A DNA stretch of 64,000 bases from Pseudomonadota bacterium (GTDB lineage Bacteria > Pseudomonadota > Gammaproteobacteria > Steroidobacterales > Woeseiaceae), in the NCBI GenBank assembly GCA_022574185.1, contig JACZSM010000003.1:45010-109009 (forward strand), written 5' to 3'. The translations under genes and the position numbers were made by a program. Position 1 is the first letter of the stretch. The number at the start of each line of letters is the position of its first letter. The notes under the pieces were generated by a model. That model did no database searches, was not told the origin of the DNA, and saw only the letters and a program-made list of their open reading frames with translations. Shown in pieces: positions 49,615-58,256 of the stretch.

Positions 49615-50618
49615 AGAAATTTAATGACCTTGCTGATTTCACGACTGATGAGATACGTGAACTTCTCGAACTCGCGAACAGGCTTGACACGCACCCCGAA
49701 CCGCAGGCGTTGCGCGGCAAGGTTCTTGCCTTGTTGTTCCTCAGTCCTTCGCTCAGAACACTTGCGTCTTTCCAGGCCGCAATGATCCGTCTGGGCGGCG
49801 GCTCGTTCGTCATCTCACCGGGAATGTCCATTCACGGAATCGAAACAAGGCCTGGCATCGTGATGGATGGGGCGGCGGCCGAACACATACGCGAAGCCGT
49901 ACCGGTGATTGCGTCTTATGGCGATGCGATTGGCATTCGTGCCTTTGCTGAGCGCAAGGATCTCGAGGCAGATATGGCAGAACACGACTTCTCGGCATTG
50001 ACCAGCCTCATCGACACACCGTACATCAATATGGAATCGGCGATGAATCACCCATGCCAGAACCTGGCGGACTGGAAAACGCTCGACGATCTCGATATTC
50101 CCGCCAACGGTGGCAAGTTCGTGCTGAGTTGGGCCTATCACCCCAAGGCACTGCCGCTGGCCGTGCCTGCATCGACTCTATATACGGCCGCGAAACGCGG
50201 CATGGATGTGACCGTGTTACGACCCGAAGGCTTCGCGCTCCCCGAGCCGCTGATGCAAAAAGCACGGCAAGCTGCCGAGGCCAGCGGTGGTTCGGTTACC
50301 GAAACCGACGATCGCGTTGAGGCAATGCAGGACGCGCATGTCATTTACGCCAAGTCATGGTCGTCCACTCTTCACTACGGCGACAAACTTGCCGATCAGA
50401 AACTTCGGCTCGAACTCGAGCACTGGTGCATTGACGAACCGTGGTTCGCCAATGCCCGGGACGATTGCCGTTTCATGCATTGCCTGCCCGTGCGGCGCGG
50501 CGTCGTGGTTAGCGAACCGGTTCTTGACGGCCCACGCAGCGTCGTCATTCATGAGGCACGCAACCGCATGCTGGCGCAGATGGCCGTCCTGTATCAGATG
50601 CTGGGCAGTCATTCATGA
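49611..50618 (+). CDS. argF': N-acylornithine carbamoyltransferase, residues favour the succinyl form
   Basis: 335 residues. MNHPCQ, HCLPVRRG and LSWAYHPKALPLAVP place it with AOTCase/SOTCase rather than ordinary ornithine carbamoyltransferase. In Xanthomonas AOTCase Glu92 (MDGDTEEH) sets acetyl specificity; the Bacteroides succinyl enzyme has Pro there (MDGDKPEH). Here the aligned residue is A90 (MDGAAAEH). The carboxylated Lys302 of AOTCase is M324 here, and is also absent in the Bacteroides enzyme. The carbamoyl-phosphate motif reads SLRTL instead of SxRTR. So N-succinylornithine is the more likely substrate. Coupled to argD and argB by ATGA. Confidence 0.88.
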   Translation: MKKFNDLADFTTDEIRELLELANRLDTHPEPQALRGKVLALLFLSPSLRTLASFQAAMIRLGGGSFVISPGMSIHGIETRPGIVMDGAAAEHIREAVPVIASYGDAIGIRAFAERKDLEADMAEHDFSALTSLIDTPYINMESAMNHPCQNLADWKTLDDLDIPANGGKFVLSWAYHPKALPLAVPASTLYTAAKRGMDVTVLRPEGFALPEPLMQKARQAAEASGGSVTETDDRVEAMQDAHVIYAKSWSSTLHYGDKLADQKLRLELEHWCIDEPWFANARDDCRFMHCLPVRRGVVVSEPVLDGPRSVVIHEARNRMLAQMAVLYQMLGSHS

Positions 50619-51547
50619 CCTCGAACAAGGACCGTGCAATTGTCGTGTCGGCGCTCAAACACGCAGCGCCCTACATTCGGCTGTTCAAAGGCAAGGTATT
50701 CGTGCTCAAGGCTGGCGGAGAGATCTTTGCCGACAAGGCACAGACGACCGCGCTCATGGAGCAGGTCGGAATTTTGCACCAGGTCGGCATCCGCGTTGTG
50801 CTTATTCACGGTGGGGGGCCACAGTCGACCGAACTTGCAACGGCACTGGGGATTGAATCAACATTTGTTGACGGGCGCCGCGTAACCGATGGTGCATCAC
50901 TCGATGTCGCCGCAATGGTACTCAATGGCCAGATCAATACACGCGTGCTGGCCGCGTGCCGCGACCTGCAGATACCTGCGGTCGGTATCAGCGGCATCGA
51001 TGCAGGCCTCATTCGCGCACATCGGCGCCCGCCCGTGCTGCGCGACGACGGTACGCCCGTGGACTACGGTTTCGTCGGCGACATTGATTCGGTCGATGCC
51101 GACATAGTGGTCAAACAGCTCGACAGCGGATTCATGCCCGTCATCAGTCCGCTGTCCTGCGACGAGTCCGGAAACATTCTGAATATCAATGCCGATACCG
51201 TGGCTGCGGCAATTGCCATCGAACTCAAGGCTGAAAAACTCATACTCACAATCGCTGCGCCCGGCATCCTCGAGGATGTCGATGACCCGCAATCATTGAT
51301 CAGCTATATCGATCGCGCTGCGCTAGCCAAGCTAAAAGCCGCGGGAAAACTCGCAGACGGCATGCTGCCAAAGGCAGCCGCCATCGATGCAGCGCTTGCC
51401 AACGGCGTACGTCGCGTACATGTCATCTCTTTCAAGGTCGCCGACAGCCTGTTACTCGAAGTGTTTACCAATGAGGGTACCGGCACGCTCGTTGTCAGCG
51501 ATATCGACGCGCTGTCCCCGGCTGAGCAAGGCGGTGAATTATCATGA
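50615..51547 (+). CDS. argB: N-acylglutamate kinase
   Basis: 310 residues of the amino-acid kinase family: FVLKAGGEIFAD, IHGGGPQ, and NINADTVAAAIAIELKAEKL. It phosphorylates N-acylglutamate. There is no C-terminal GNAT domain, unlike the Xanthomonas argB fusion, so the acyl-transfer step must be encoded elsewhere. Overlaps both neighbours by ATGA. Confidence 0.93.
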   Translation: MTSNKDRAIVVSALKHAAPYIRLFKGKVFVLKAGGEIFADKAQTTALMEQVGILHQVGIRVVLIHGGGPQSTELATALGIESTFVDGRRVTDGASLDVAAMVLNGQINTRVLAACRDLQIPAVGISGIDAGLIRAHRRPPVLRDDGTPVDYGFVGDIDSVDADIVVKQLDSGFMPVISPLSCDESGNILNINADTVAAAIAIELKAEKLILTIAAPGILEDVDDPQSLISYIDRAALAKLKAAGKLADGMLPKAAAIDAALANGVRRVHVISFKVADSLLLEVFTNEGTGTLVVSDIDALSPAEQGGELS

Positions 51548-52728
51548 CGCGACTTTGGGACAAAGGTCTGCCACTCGACGAGCGTGTGCTCCGCTACACC
51601 GCTGGCGAAGACCATCTGCTCGATGCACGCCTCGTACCCTACGACGTCATGGGCTCTATCGCACATGCCGAAATGCTTGCCGAAACCGGGCTGATCAGCA
51701 CGCAGGATAGTGTGGCCATTTGTGAGGGCCTGAATAATCTGGCCGCTGACTTTGCCGCCGGTAAATGGACCATTGGTCTCGACAACGAAGACGTCCATAC
51801 GGCACTTGAGTCCCGGCTCACAAAAAACATCGGTGAGGCGGGGGCCAGGCTGCACCTGGGGCGCTCACGGAATGACCAGGTACTCACGGCGTTACGCCTG
51901 TACCTGCGCGACGCCGTCGGCAATCTCGCTGAGCGCGTCGCAGAACTTCGCACCGCGATCGGCCGTGTCAGCGAACGACAGGGTGACGTGCAACTGCCCG
52001 GCTTTACGCACATGCAACACGCAATGCCGTCGTCTGTGTCCCTGTGGTGTGGCGGATTCGACGAAGCATTTGCGGACGCTATCGCGGGCCTTGATGCGAC
52101 GCTCCGGCGTATCAACAAGAATCCGCTCGGCAGCGCAGCCGGTTACGGCACGCCCGGGCTACCCATTGATCGTGAGCTGACAACGAAAAAACTGGACTTC
52201 GACTGCACACAGACGCCAGTGACATCAGTGCAGCTGTCGCGCGGCAAGGCAGAAAGCACGTTGCTGTTTGAGATAACGCTGCTGCTACAAGATCTTGGTC
52301 GCATGGCCACCGATCTCTTGCTTTTCTATACGCAGGAATTTGCTTATATCTCGCTCGCAGCCAACGTCACGACAGGGTCGTCGATCATGCCGCAAAAACG
52401 CAATCCTGACGTACTGGAGCTGATTCGCGCATCGTCGGCAACCGCGCAGGCCTGTCTCGACGAATCGCTGATGATTACGGCGAAACTTCAGTCAGGCTAC
52501 CAACGCGATCTGCAACGCCTCAAAGCGCCACTGTTTCGCGCCATCGATATTGCCATCGACAGCATCGATATCATGGCCCATTTGCTCGATGGCATGCGCT
52601 TCAACGCCGATAACATCAGGCTCGATCCCGGCATATATGCAGCCGAAGCAGCCTACCGCCTGGTCCGTGAGGAAGGTATTCCATTTCGCGCCGCCTATGA
52701 ACGAGTTGCCGAACGCTATTCAAAATAA
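51544..52728 (+). CDS. argH: Argininosuccinate lyase, short C-terminus
   Basis: Splits argininosuccinate to arginine and fumarate. The fumarase/aspartase signature GSSIMPQKRNPD is present, with HLGRSRNDQ and the catalytic THMQHA region. At 394 residues it is about 60 shorter than E. coli ArgH: it stops just after GIPFRAAYERVAERYSK, where other enzymes carry a further helical domain. No continuation is visible in the other frames, so a naturally short form is likely. It ends the operon. Confidence 0.92.
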   Translation: MTRLWDKGLPLDERVLRYTAGEDHLLDARLVPYDVMGSIAHAEMLAETGLISTQDSVAICEGLNNLAADFAAGKWTIGLDNEDVHTALESRLTKNIGEAGARLHLGRSRNDQVLTALRLYLRDAVGNLAERVAELRTAIGRVSERQGDVQLPGFTHMQHAMPSSVSLWCGGFDEAFADAIAGLDATLRRINKNPLGSAAGYGTPGLPIDRELTTKKLDFDCTQTPVTSVQLSRGKAESTLLFEITLLLQDLGRMATDLLLFYTQEFAYISLAANVTTGSSIMPQKRNPDVLELIRASSATAQACLDESLMITAKLQSGYQRDLQRLKAPLFRAIDIAIDSIDIMAHLLDGMRFNADNIRLDPGIYAAEAAYRLVREEGIPFRAAYERVAERYSK

Positions 52729-52775
52729 GTGGCAGCCCTCTATAATCGACCGATCCTCCCAACCGGTCGTCAATT

Positions 52776-52961
52776 ATGAATAGCCAACTTCGCATGCTCA
52801 CTACATTGCTCCTCCTTATGTTTCTCATTGGCTGCGGTCAAAGTGGCGCACTGTACATTCCCGGCAATCCGAGCACGGTCCAGCCACCGCCAGCGGCGCC
52901 GGCAGATGACGTTAAAATCGAGGAAGACTCGGACGAGGCTGACGAAACGGGCAATCAATAG
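52776..52961 (+). CDS. lptM: LptM-type small lipoprotein (YifL)
   Basis: 61 residues. The signal peptide ends at FLIGC (Cys 20); the following GQSGALYIPG matches the LxxCGxxGxLYxP signature of LptM, which helps LptD mature in the outer membrane. A TATAAT at 52742 gives it its own -10. The acidic C-terminus is typical. Confidence 0.9.
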   Translation: MNSQLRMLTTLLLLMFLIGCGQSGALYIPGNPSTVQPPPAAPADDVKIEEDSDEADETGNQ

Positions 52962-52972
52962 ACCAGGGCCCT

Positions 52973-53007
52973 GATACTCGGTCAAGGTGATATTGATGGA
53001 GTACTCG
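52973..53007. repeat. Interspersed palindromic repeat, copy 4 (polA ribosome-binding site)
   Basis: TACTCGGTCAA (52975-52985) faces TTGATGGAGTA (52993-53003) around GGTGATA. Read in reverse it shares AGTACTCCATCAATA with copy 3. The GGAG at 52998-53001 is the only Shine-Dalgarno for the polA ATG at 53009 and lies in the right arm, paired with CTCG in the folded form. Confidence 0.82.
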
Positions 53008-53008
53008 C

Positions 53009-55702
53009 ATGTCAGGCGCTGACCTGATCCTGATTGATGGATCGTCCTACCTGTACCGGGCGTTCCACGCCCTGCCAAACCTTACTAATTCAAAGGGCGA
53101 GCCGACGGGCGCATTGCACGGCGTGTTGAACATGATCAACAAGCTCGTCCGCGACGAGGCCGCCGAATATGTCGCCGTCGTGTTCGACGCACCAGGCAAG
53201 ACCTTTCGCGACGACATGTTCGCCGAGTACAAGGCCAATCGCCCGCCCATGCCTGATGAGTTGCGTACACAGGTCGAGCCGCTGATCGAGGCAATCAAGG
53301 CTATGGGTTTGCCGTTGTTGCGCGTCAAAGGCGTCGAAGCCGACGACGTCATCGGCACCCTGTGCCGGGAGGCTGCGAGCAACGGTCTCAATGTGCTGGT
53401 CTCAACGGGCGACAAGGATATGGCGCAACTCGTCAACGATAACGTGACGCTGGTCAATACGATGAGCGGCATAATCATGGCCCGCGAAGGCGTTAAGGAA
53501 AAGTTCGACGTCTATCCCGAACAGATCATCGACTATCTGGCACTGGTCGGCGATACCTCGGACAACATTCCAGGCGTGCCTCGCGTTGGTGCCAAGACTG
53601 CCGCCAAGTGGCTTAATCAATACGACAGTGCCGATGGTATTGTCGATCATGCTGACGAAATCAAGGGCAAGGTCGGCGAAAGCCTGCGTGACAACATCGA
53701 GCAGTTGCGACTGTCGCAAAAGCTCGCCACGATTCGTCTGAATGTTGATTTGCCCATGGCGATGATGGACCTGCGGCCTGCAAACGCCGACATCAAAAGC
53801 TTGCGGGAAATATACAGCCGCTTCGAACTGCGCACGCTACTGGGTCAACTCGATGACGAAGCTGATGAGGTCGAAGTCATTGCCGATACGGTCGAGGGTG
53901 ATTATGAAATCGTTCTTGACTGGAAGACGTTTGACAAGTGGCTGAAAATAATCAACGCGGCTGACCTGGTTGCCGTGGACACCGAGACGACGAGCCTCGA
54001 TTACATGACTGCGGAAGTGGTCGGCCTGTCACTGTGTGTCACGGCCGGCGAGGCCGCCTATATACCCGTTGCGCACGATTATCCGGGCGCGCCAGATCAG
54101 CTTCCTCGCGAGGAAGTGTTTGAAAAACTTAGACTTTTTCTCGAAGATCCGCAACGCAAGAAGGTCGGCCATCACCTCAAATATGATGCTCACGTACTCG
54201 CACGTCATGGCATAAAATTGGCGGGCATGTGCTTCGATTCGATGCTTGAGTCCTATGTTTTGAACAGCGTTGCGATCCGACACGACATGGACTCGGCGGC
54301 ACGATTTTACCTCGGACGCAAAACCATTCATTTTGAAGACATCGCGGGCAAAGGCGCCAAGCAACTGACGTTCAACCAGATCGATCTCGACATAGCGGCA
54401 CCCTATGCGGCCGAAGACGCTGACATAACACTCCAACTGCACGAAACTCTGTGGGCGAAACTTAATGAGATCGATTCGCTTCGCGACATTTATGTGGACA
54501 TCGAACAACCACTCGTACCGGTGTTGTTGCAAATGGAAGAGACTGGTGTCTTGATCGACAAGAAAATGCTGAAGCAGCAGAGTCAGGAGCTGACGAAAAA
54601 GATGGTCGAACTCGAGGCCACGGCGCACGATCTTGCTGGCGGCCCGTTTAATCTGGGCTCACCCAAGCAGTTGCAGCAGATTCTTTTCGAGAAACTCGAT
54701 CTGCCGATTATTCGCAAGACACCCAAGGGTCAGCCATCAACCGCCGAGGATGTGCTCGCCGAGTTAGCGAATGACTACGATCTGCCGCGCGTTATCCTCA
54801 GCTATCGAAGTGTCAGCAAACTCAAGAGCACGTACACCGACAAGTTGCCGCTGCAAATCGCCGCGGCAACGGGACGCGTGCATACGTCCTATCACCAGGC
54901 CGTAGCAGCAACGGGTCGACTGTCATCGACCGACCCCAATCTGCAAAATATTCCGATACGCACACCCGAAGGTCGTCGTATTCGTCAGGCGTTTATCGCT
55001 CCCGGCAATCAGCTTCTGCTGGCCGCCGATTATTCGCAGATTGAGCTTCGTATCATGGCGCATCTGTCCGCCGACGCCGGGCTGTTAAAGGCATTTGCAG
55101 ATGAGGTCGATATACACAGGGCGACCGCGGCCGAAGTATTTGAACTGGCGCTGGATGATGTGACGGCCGATCAGCGGCGTTCGGCTAAAGCGATTAATTT
55201 CGGATTGATGTATGGCATGTCAGCTTTCGGCCTCGCCAGGCAACTTGGCATTTCGAGACACCAGGCCCAGGAATATGTCGACCTGTATTTCGACCGCTAT
55301 CCTGGCGTCAAGGCGTTCATGAACGACACGCGTGAATTGGCGCGCAAACAAGGGTATGTGGAAACCGTTTTCGGCCGGCGGCTTTACCTTCCCGAGATTA
55401 ATGCGCGCAACGCGCCGCGACGCCAATATGCCGAACGCAGCGCGATCAATGCACCGATGCAGGGAACTGCGGCGGACATCATCAAGCGCGCGATGATAAA
55501 AGTACACGACTGGCTCAACGCCAGTTCTATCGATGCGCGCATGATCATGCAGGTACATGACGAACTCGTCTTTGAAGTTTCGACCGACGCAGTCGACGAA
55601 CTCACGAATACCGTCGTTGACATCATGTGCAGTGCCGCAGATTTGCTGGTACCGCTCAAAGTCGACGTTGGCGTCGGCAAAAACTGGGACGAAGCGCATT
55701 AA
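53009..55702 (+). CDS. polA: DNA polymerase I
   Basis: 897 residues with all three activities: 5'-3' exonuclease (1-290, LILIDGSSYLYRAFHALP, VVFDAPGKTFRDD), 3'-5' exonuclease (about 310-500, DTETTSLDYM and YAAEDADITLQLH retained) and polymerase (LLLAADYSQIELRIMAH, RRSAKAINFGLMYGMS, MIMQVHDELVFEV). It fills gaps in repair and removes RNA primers. The ribosome site lies inside a palindromic repeat, which may tune expression. Confidence 0.98.
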   Translation: MSGADLILIDGSSYLYRAFHALPNLTNSKGEPTGALHGVLNMINKLVRDEAAEYVAVVFDAPGKTFRDDMFAEYKANRPPMPDELRTQVEPLIEAIKAMGLPLLRVKGVEADDVIGTLCREAASNGLNVLVSTGDKDMAQLVNDNVTLVNTMSGIIMAREGVKEKFDVYPEQIIDYLALVGDTSDNIPGVPRVGAKTAAKWLNQYDSADGIVDHADEIKGKVGESLRDNIEQLRLSQKLATIRLNVDLPMAMMDLRPANADIKSLREIYSRFELRTLLGQLDDEADEVEVIADTVEGDYEIVLDWKTFDKWLKIINAADLVAVDTETTSLDYMTAEVVGLSLCVTAGEAAYIPVAHDYPGAPDQLPREEVFEKLRLFLEDPQRKKVGHHLKYDAHVLARHGIKLAGMCFDSMLESYVLNSVAIRHDMDSAARFYLGRKTIHFEDIAGKGAKQLTFNQIDLDIAAPYAAEDADITLQLHETLWAKLNEIDSLRDIYVDIEQPLVPVLLQMEETGVLIDKKMLKQQSQELTKKMVELEATAHDLAGGPFNLGSPKQLQQILFEKLDLPIIRKTPKGQPSTAEDVLAELANDYDLPRVILSYRSVSKLKSTYTDKLPLQIAAATGRVHTSYHQAVAATGRLSSTDPNLQNIPIRTPEGRRIRQAFIAPGNQLLLAADYSQIELRIMAHLSADAGLLKAFADEVDIHRATAAEVFELALDDVTADQRRSAKAINFGLMYGMSAFGLARQLGISRHQAQEYVDLYFDRYPGVKAFMNDTRELARKQGYVETVFGRRLYLPEINARNAPRRQYAERSAINAPMQGTAADIIKRAMIKVHDWLNASSIDARMIMQVHDELVFEVSTDAVDELTNTVVDIMCSAADLLVPLKVDVGVGKNWDEAH

Positions 55703-55704
55703 TG

Positions 55705-55731
55705 AAAAAAATGTTGGAGCGGGCTCCAACA
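55705..55731 (-). terminator. Rho-independent terminator on the minus strand
   Basis: TGTTGGAGC (55712-55720) and GCTCCAACA (55723-55731) form a perfect nine-pair stem; on the minus strand seven T (55711-55705) follow. It would end the leftward engB transcript just beyond the polA stop. Confidence 0.8.
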
Positions 55732-55768
55732 GTGCGCGTATCGAAATAGAAACGCTATATTTGTCAAT

Positions 55769-55930
55769 GGTTTGGAGGTTGAAGGGAACTATCGACGCCG
55801 CCCATACTCCAAACCCTTGAGTGCATAACTCACTCGCCCGCTTACCTCCCTAAGCTGGCGTGCAACCCGGTTTCCCCAAGCCGGTTGCTTCTTCTTACCC
55901 CGGTGCACATTGTGTTCCGGGGATTTTTTA
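55769..55930 (+). ncRNA. Candidate small RNA between polA and engB (Spot 42/ErsA position)
   Basis: The stretch has no coding signal but dense structure: GGTTTGGAG/CTCCAAACC (55769-55777 with 55807-55815), GAGTG/CACTC (55819-55834), GCAACCCGG/CCGGTTGC (55862-55887), a pyrimidine-rich single strand (TTCTTCTTA), then a terminator stem. A -10 TATATT at 55756-55761 would start the RNA at the first stem. Spot 42 in E. coli and ErsA in Pseudomonas lie at this same locus; no sequence identity to either was recognised. Confidence 0.6.
55898..55930 (+). terminator. Rho-independent terminator of the polA-engB intergenic RNA
   Basis: CCCCGG (55898-55903) and CCGGGG (55917-55922) form the stem, followed by A and six T (55924-55929) on the plus strand. 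The T-run overlaps the engB stop codon on the other strand. Confidence 0.8.
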
Positions 55931-56518
55931 TTGTTGTGCGCAGAGAAACAATTCCAGCATCTCTCGTGCTTCACTCTCACCGCACTTCTTGAGCGCCGAG
56001 AACTGCTGCACGGTCGCTCTAGCACCAATTTCTTTTTTTACGGTGAGCAATGCCGTCGCCGCCTGTCCTCGCTTCAATTTGTCGGCCTTGGTAAGCAGAA
56101 TGTGTACGGGTACATCGACCGCTTCGGCGAAAGCCATCATGCGACGATCGTAGTCCGTCAATTGCCGCCGTATGTCGACAATCATCAACAGACCTCGGAG
56201 GCTCTGACGATCGCTGAAATAACCGGACAGCAGGTCACCCCAGTGCCGCCGCTTCGACTCGGACACGCGCGCGTAACCATAGCCTGGTAAATCAACGAGG
56301 CGTCGATCGTCTCGTAAATGGAAGAAATTGACGAGCCGGGTTCGGCCCGGCGTCTTACTGGTACGCGCAAACTGGCGCCGATTGACAATGACATTGATCG
56401 CGCTCGACTTGCCGGCATTCGAGCGCCCGGCGACAGCGACCTCACGGCCTGTATCCGGGGGGAACTGATTGCCGGCGTCGGCGCTCTTAATAAAGCGAGC
56501 TTCAGGGTATTGCGACAT
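55928..56518 (-). CDS. engB: Ribosome-biogenesis GTPase EngB (YsxC/YihA)
   Basis: 196 residues: G1 AGRSNAGKSS, G2 SKTPGRT, G3 DLPGYGYA, G4 LTKADK, G5 FSALKK. It helps 50S subunit assembly. ATG 56518 precedes the conserved YPEARFIKSA; the longer frame to 56608 lacks similarity. A GGGG lies eight bases upstream. Confidence 0.95.
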   Translation of the reverse strand: MSQYPEARFIKSADAGNQFPPDTGREVAVAGRSNAGKSSAINVIVNRRQFARTSKTPGRTRLVNFFHLRDDRRLVDLPGYGYARVSESKRRHWGDLLSGYFSDRQSLRGLLMIVDIRRQLTDYDRRMMAFAEAVDVPVHILLTKADKLKRGQAATALLTVKKEIGARATVQQFSALKKCGESEAREMLELFLCAQQ

Positions 56519-56696
56519 GGGGGTACGCCCCGGAAATTCCGTGTATAATTTGGCGCCACAGTCTGACGGCTTCAGGGTCATGCAGCAAGACAATCCAACG
56601 CTTTGCAACCTGTTGCCGCCTCATCGTTGGGGCGGACATTTAAATTCACGATAGCGATGGGTGCGCCTGTCGCGAGGAACTAACAACTACAGGAAC

Positions 56697-57326
56697 ATGA
56701 ATATCAGGCGCGCTTCTATTTGTATACTGACGGCTGTGATACTGACGCCGCTGCAGATTCATGCGGAGAGTTTGATCGAAGGCTCGGCAGAAGCCGGCAA
56801 GGCCAAGTCTCTCACGTGTTCTGCGTGCCACGGACAGGACGGCAATAGTGTGAATCCGCTCTGGCCCAATATTGCTGGCCAAAGTGCAACCTACATCGTT
56901 GCCCAGCTCAAGGCATTCAAGACCGGTACACGCAGCGACCCGCTGATGACCGGCCAGGCGATGTTGCTCTCTGACGATGACCTGGGCGATCTCGCGGTTT
57001 ACTTTGAAGGGCTGCCAGCACCTGCGTTGGCCGTGGCCAATCCGGGCACAATTGCCCGAGCCCAGGCGATATACCGTGGTGGTAGCGAAAAATCGAACGT
57101 GCCTGCGTGCATGGCCTGTCACGGTCCGACCGGCCGCGGCAATCCGGCCGCAAGCTACCCGGCACTCAAGGGCCAGCGTGCAATCTACACTGCGAAACAA
57201 TTACGCGACTATGCGTCAAACGCGCGGCGGTCGGACGGCAAGACACACATCATGCGCGATATCGCGTCGCGTCTGAACGAGGAGGATATCCTTGCACTGG
57301 CATCCTACGTCCAGGGCCTCAAGTAA
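56697..57326 (+). CDS. Cytochrome c4, diheme
   Basis: 209 residues: a Sec signal (1-23, ending QIHAES) and two homologous class I cytochrome domains, with heme sites CSACH (41-45) and CMACH (138-142) and axial Met candidates in DPLMTGQA and THIMRDIA. It carries electrons in the periplasm to a terminal oxidase. The stop TAA shares one base with the ATG of dsbA (TAATG). Confidence 0.94.
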   Translation: MNIRRASICILTAVILTPLQIHAESLIEGSAEAGKAKSLTCSACHGQDGNSVNPLWPNIAGQSATYIVAQLKAFKTGTRSDPLMTGQAMLLSDDDLGDLAVYFEGLPAPALAVANPGTIARAQAIYRGGSEKSNVPACMACHGPTGRGNPAASYPALKGQRAIYTAKQLRDYASNARRSDGKTHIMRDIASRLNEEDILALASYVQGLK

Positions 57327-58165
57327 TGAAAAACGTATTTTGGATCAGTGCCACACTGCTGTTGCTCACAGCCTGCAGTAGTGACGAGCCGCCGCCGACA
57401 GTCACAGAAGCAGAGCCTGTCGCTGATGAAAGTGTTGCAGACGAGGACCTGGCAGCGGTTGATGCCGATACCGGGGAAGACGAAGCAACGCTTGAAATAG
57501 TCGAAGAGTCGGCCGCCGAACCAGAGCCGGAGGAACAGGCGATCCTGCTCGCGCAGGCCGATGTTGCGCCCACAACGAGGCAGTGGAAATATTCGGAAGG
57601 CACGCATTACGCCCGCATGGTGCCGACACAACCGACGGTCGGCGGTGCCGATAAAATCGAGGTTGCTGAGATTTTCTGGTACGGCTGTTCGCATTGTTAC
57701 GACTTCGAACCGTTCATTAATGGCTGGGATGCAGATAAACCAGCGAGTGTTCGCTTCGTCCGCATACCGGCCATGTGGAACCGCATTCTCCAATTGCACG
57801 CACAACTTTTCTACACCGAAGAAGTCCTGGTTCGTAATGGCGTCATTGAAGACGGCGCCGGGTTTCACGAGGCCGTGTTTCAGGAATACCATCGCCGCGG
57901 CAATCGCTTGACGTCCGAGGATTCGATTCGGAAGCTGTTCGAGCGCTTCGGCGTCAGTGCTGATGAGTTCGAGCGCACCTGGACGTCATTCGAAGTCAGT
58001 CAGAAGTTGCGCCTCGCAGAGGATCTCAATCGCCGCTACGGCGTTGCGAACGTTCCGACGATGGTTGTAAACGGCAAATATCGTACCGGTGCCGCCGAAT
58101 CCGGTGGTTATCCAAACTTGCTCGAGCTGATTGACGAGCTCGTTGCTCGCGAATCGGCACGCTAG
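57326..58165 (+). CDS. dsbA: DsbA-like thiol:disulfide interchange lipoprotein
   Basis: 279 residues. The signal peptide ends at LLLLTAC, so C17 is probably lipidated. A highly acidic linker (18-75) leads to a DsbA domain with CSHC active site (121-124) and cis-Pro in GVANVPTMVV. It oxidises periplasmic cysteines. Membrane tethering by a lipid and acidic spacer differs from soluble enteric DsbA. It is translationally coupled to cytochrome c4, as is often seen. Confidence 0.92.
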   Translation: MKNVFWISATLLLLTACSSDEPPPTVTEAEPVADESVADEDLAAVDADTGEDEATLEIVEESAAEPEPEEQAILLAQADVAPTTRQWKYSEGTHYARMVPTQPTVGGADKIEVAEIFWYGCSHCYDFEPFINGWDADKPASVRFVRIPAMWNRILQLHAQLFYTEEVLVRNGVIEDGAGFHEAVFQEYHRRGNRLTSEDSIRKLFERFGVSADEFERTWTSFEVSQKLRLAEDLNRRYGVANVPTMVVNGKYRTGAAESGGYPNLLELIDELVARESAR

Positions 58166-58256
58166 CCCTGCCAGTTATTCTGCTGGTCCCTGTAATAAGA
58201 CAGCGCCTTCTCCGGTCACTTATTGATATGTGGGGCTATTTAAGGGGGCCGTCTCA

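Noticed and set aside
52550..52783. Frame-shifted C-terminus of ArgH
   Set aside because: The peptide in the other frame does not resemble the missing ArgH region and runs across the lptM promoter.
55557..56028. Small open frames in the polA-engB gap
   Set aside because: No ribosome sites or similarity; stems and a terminator explain the region better as RNA.
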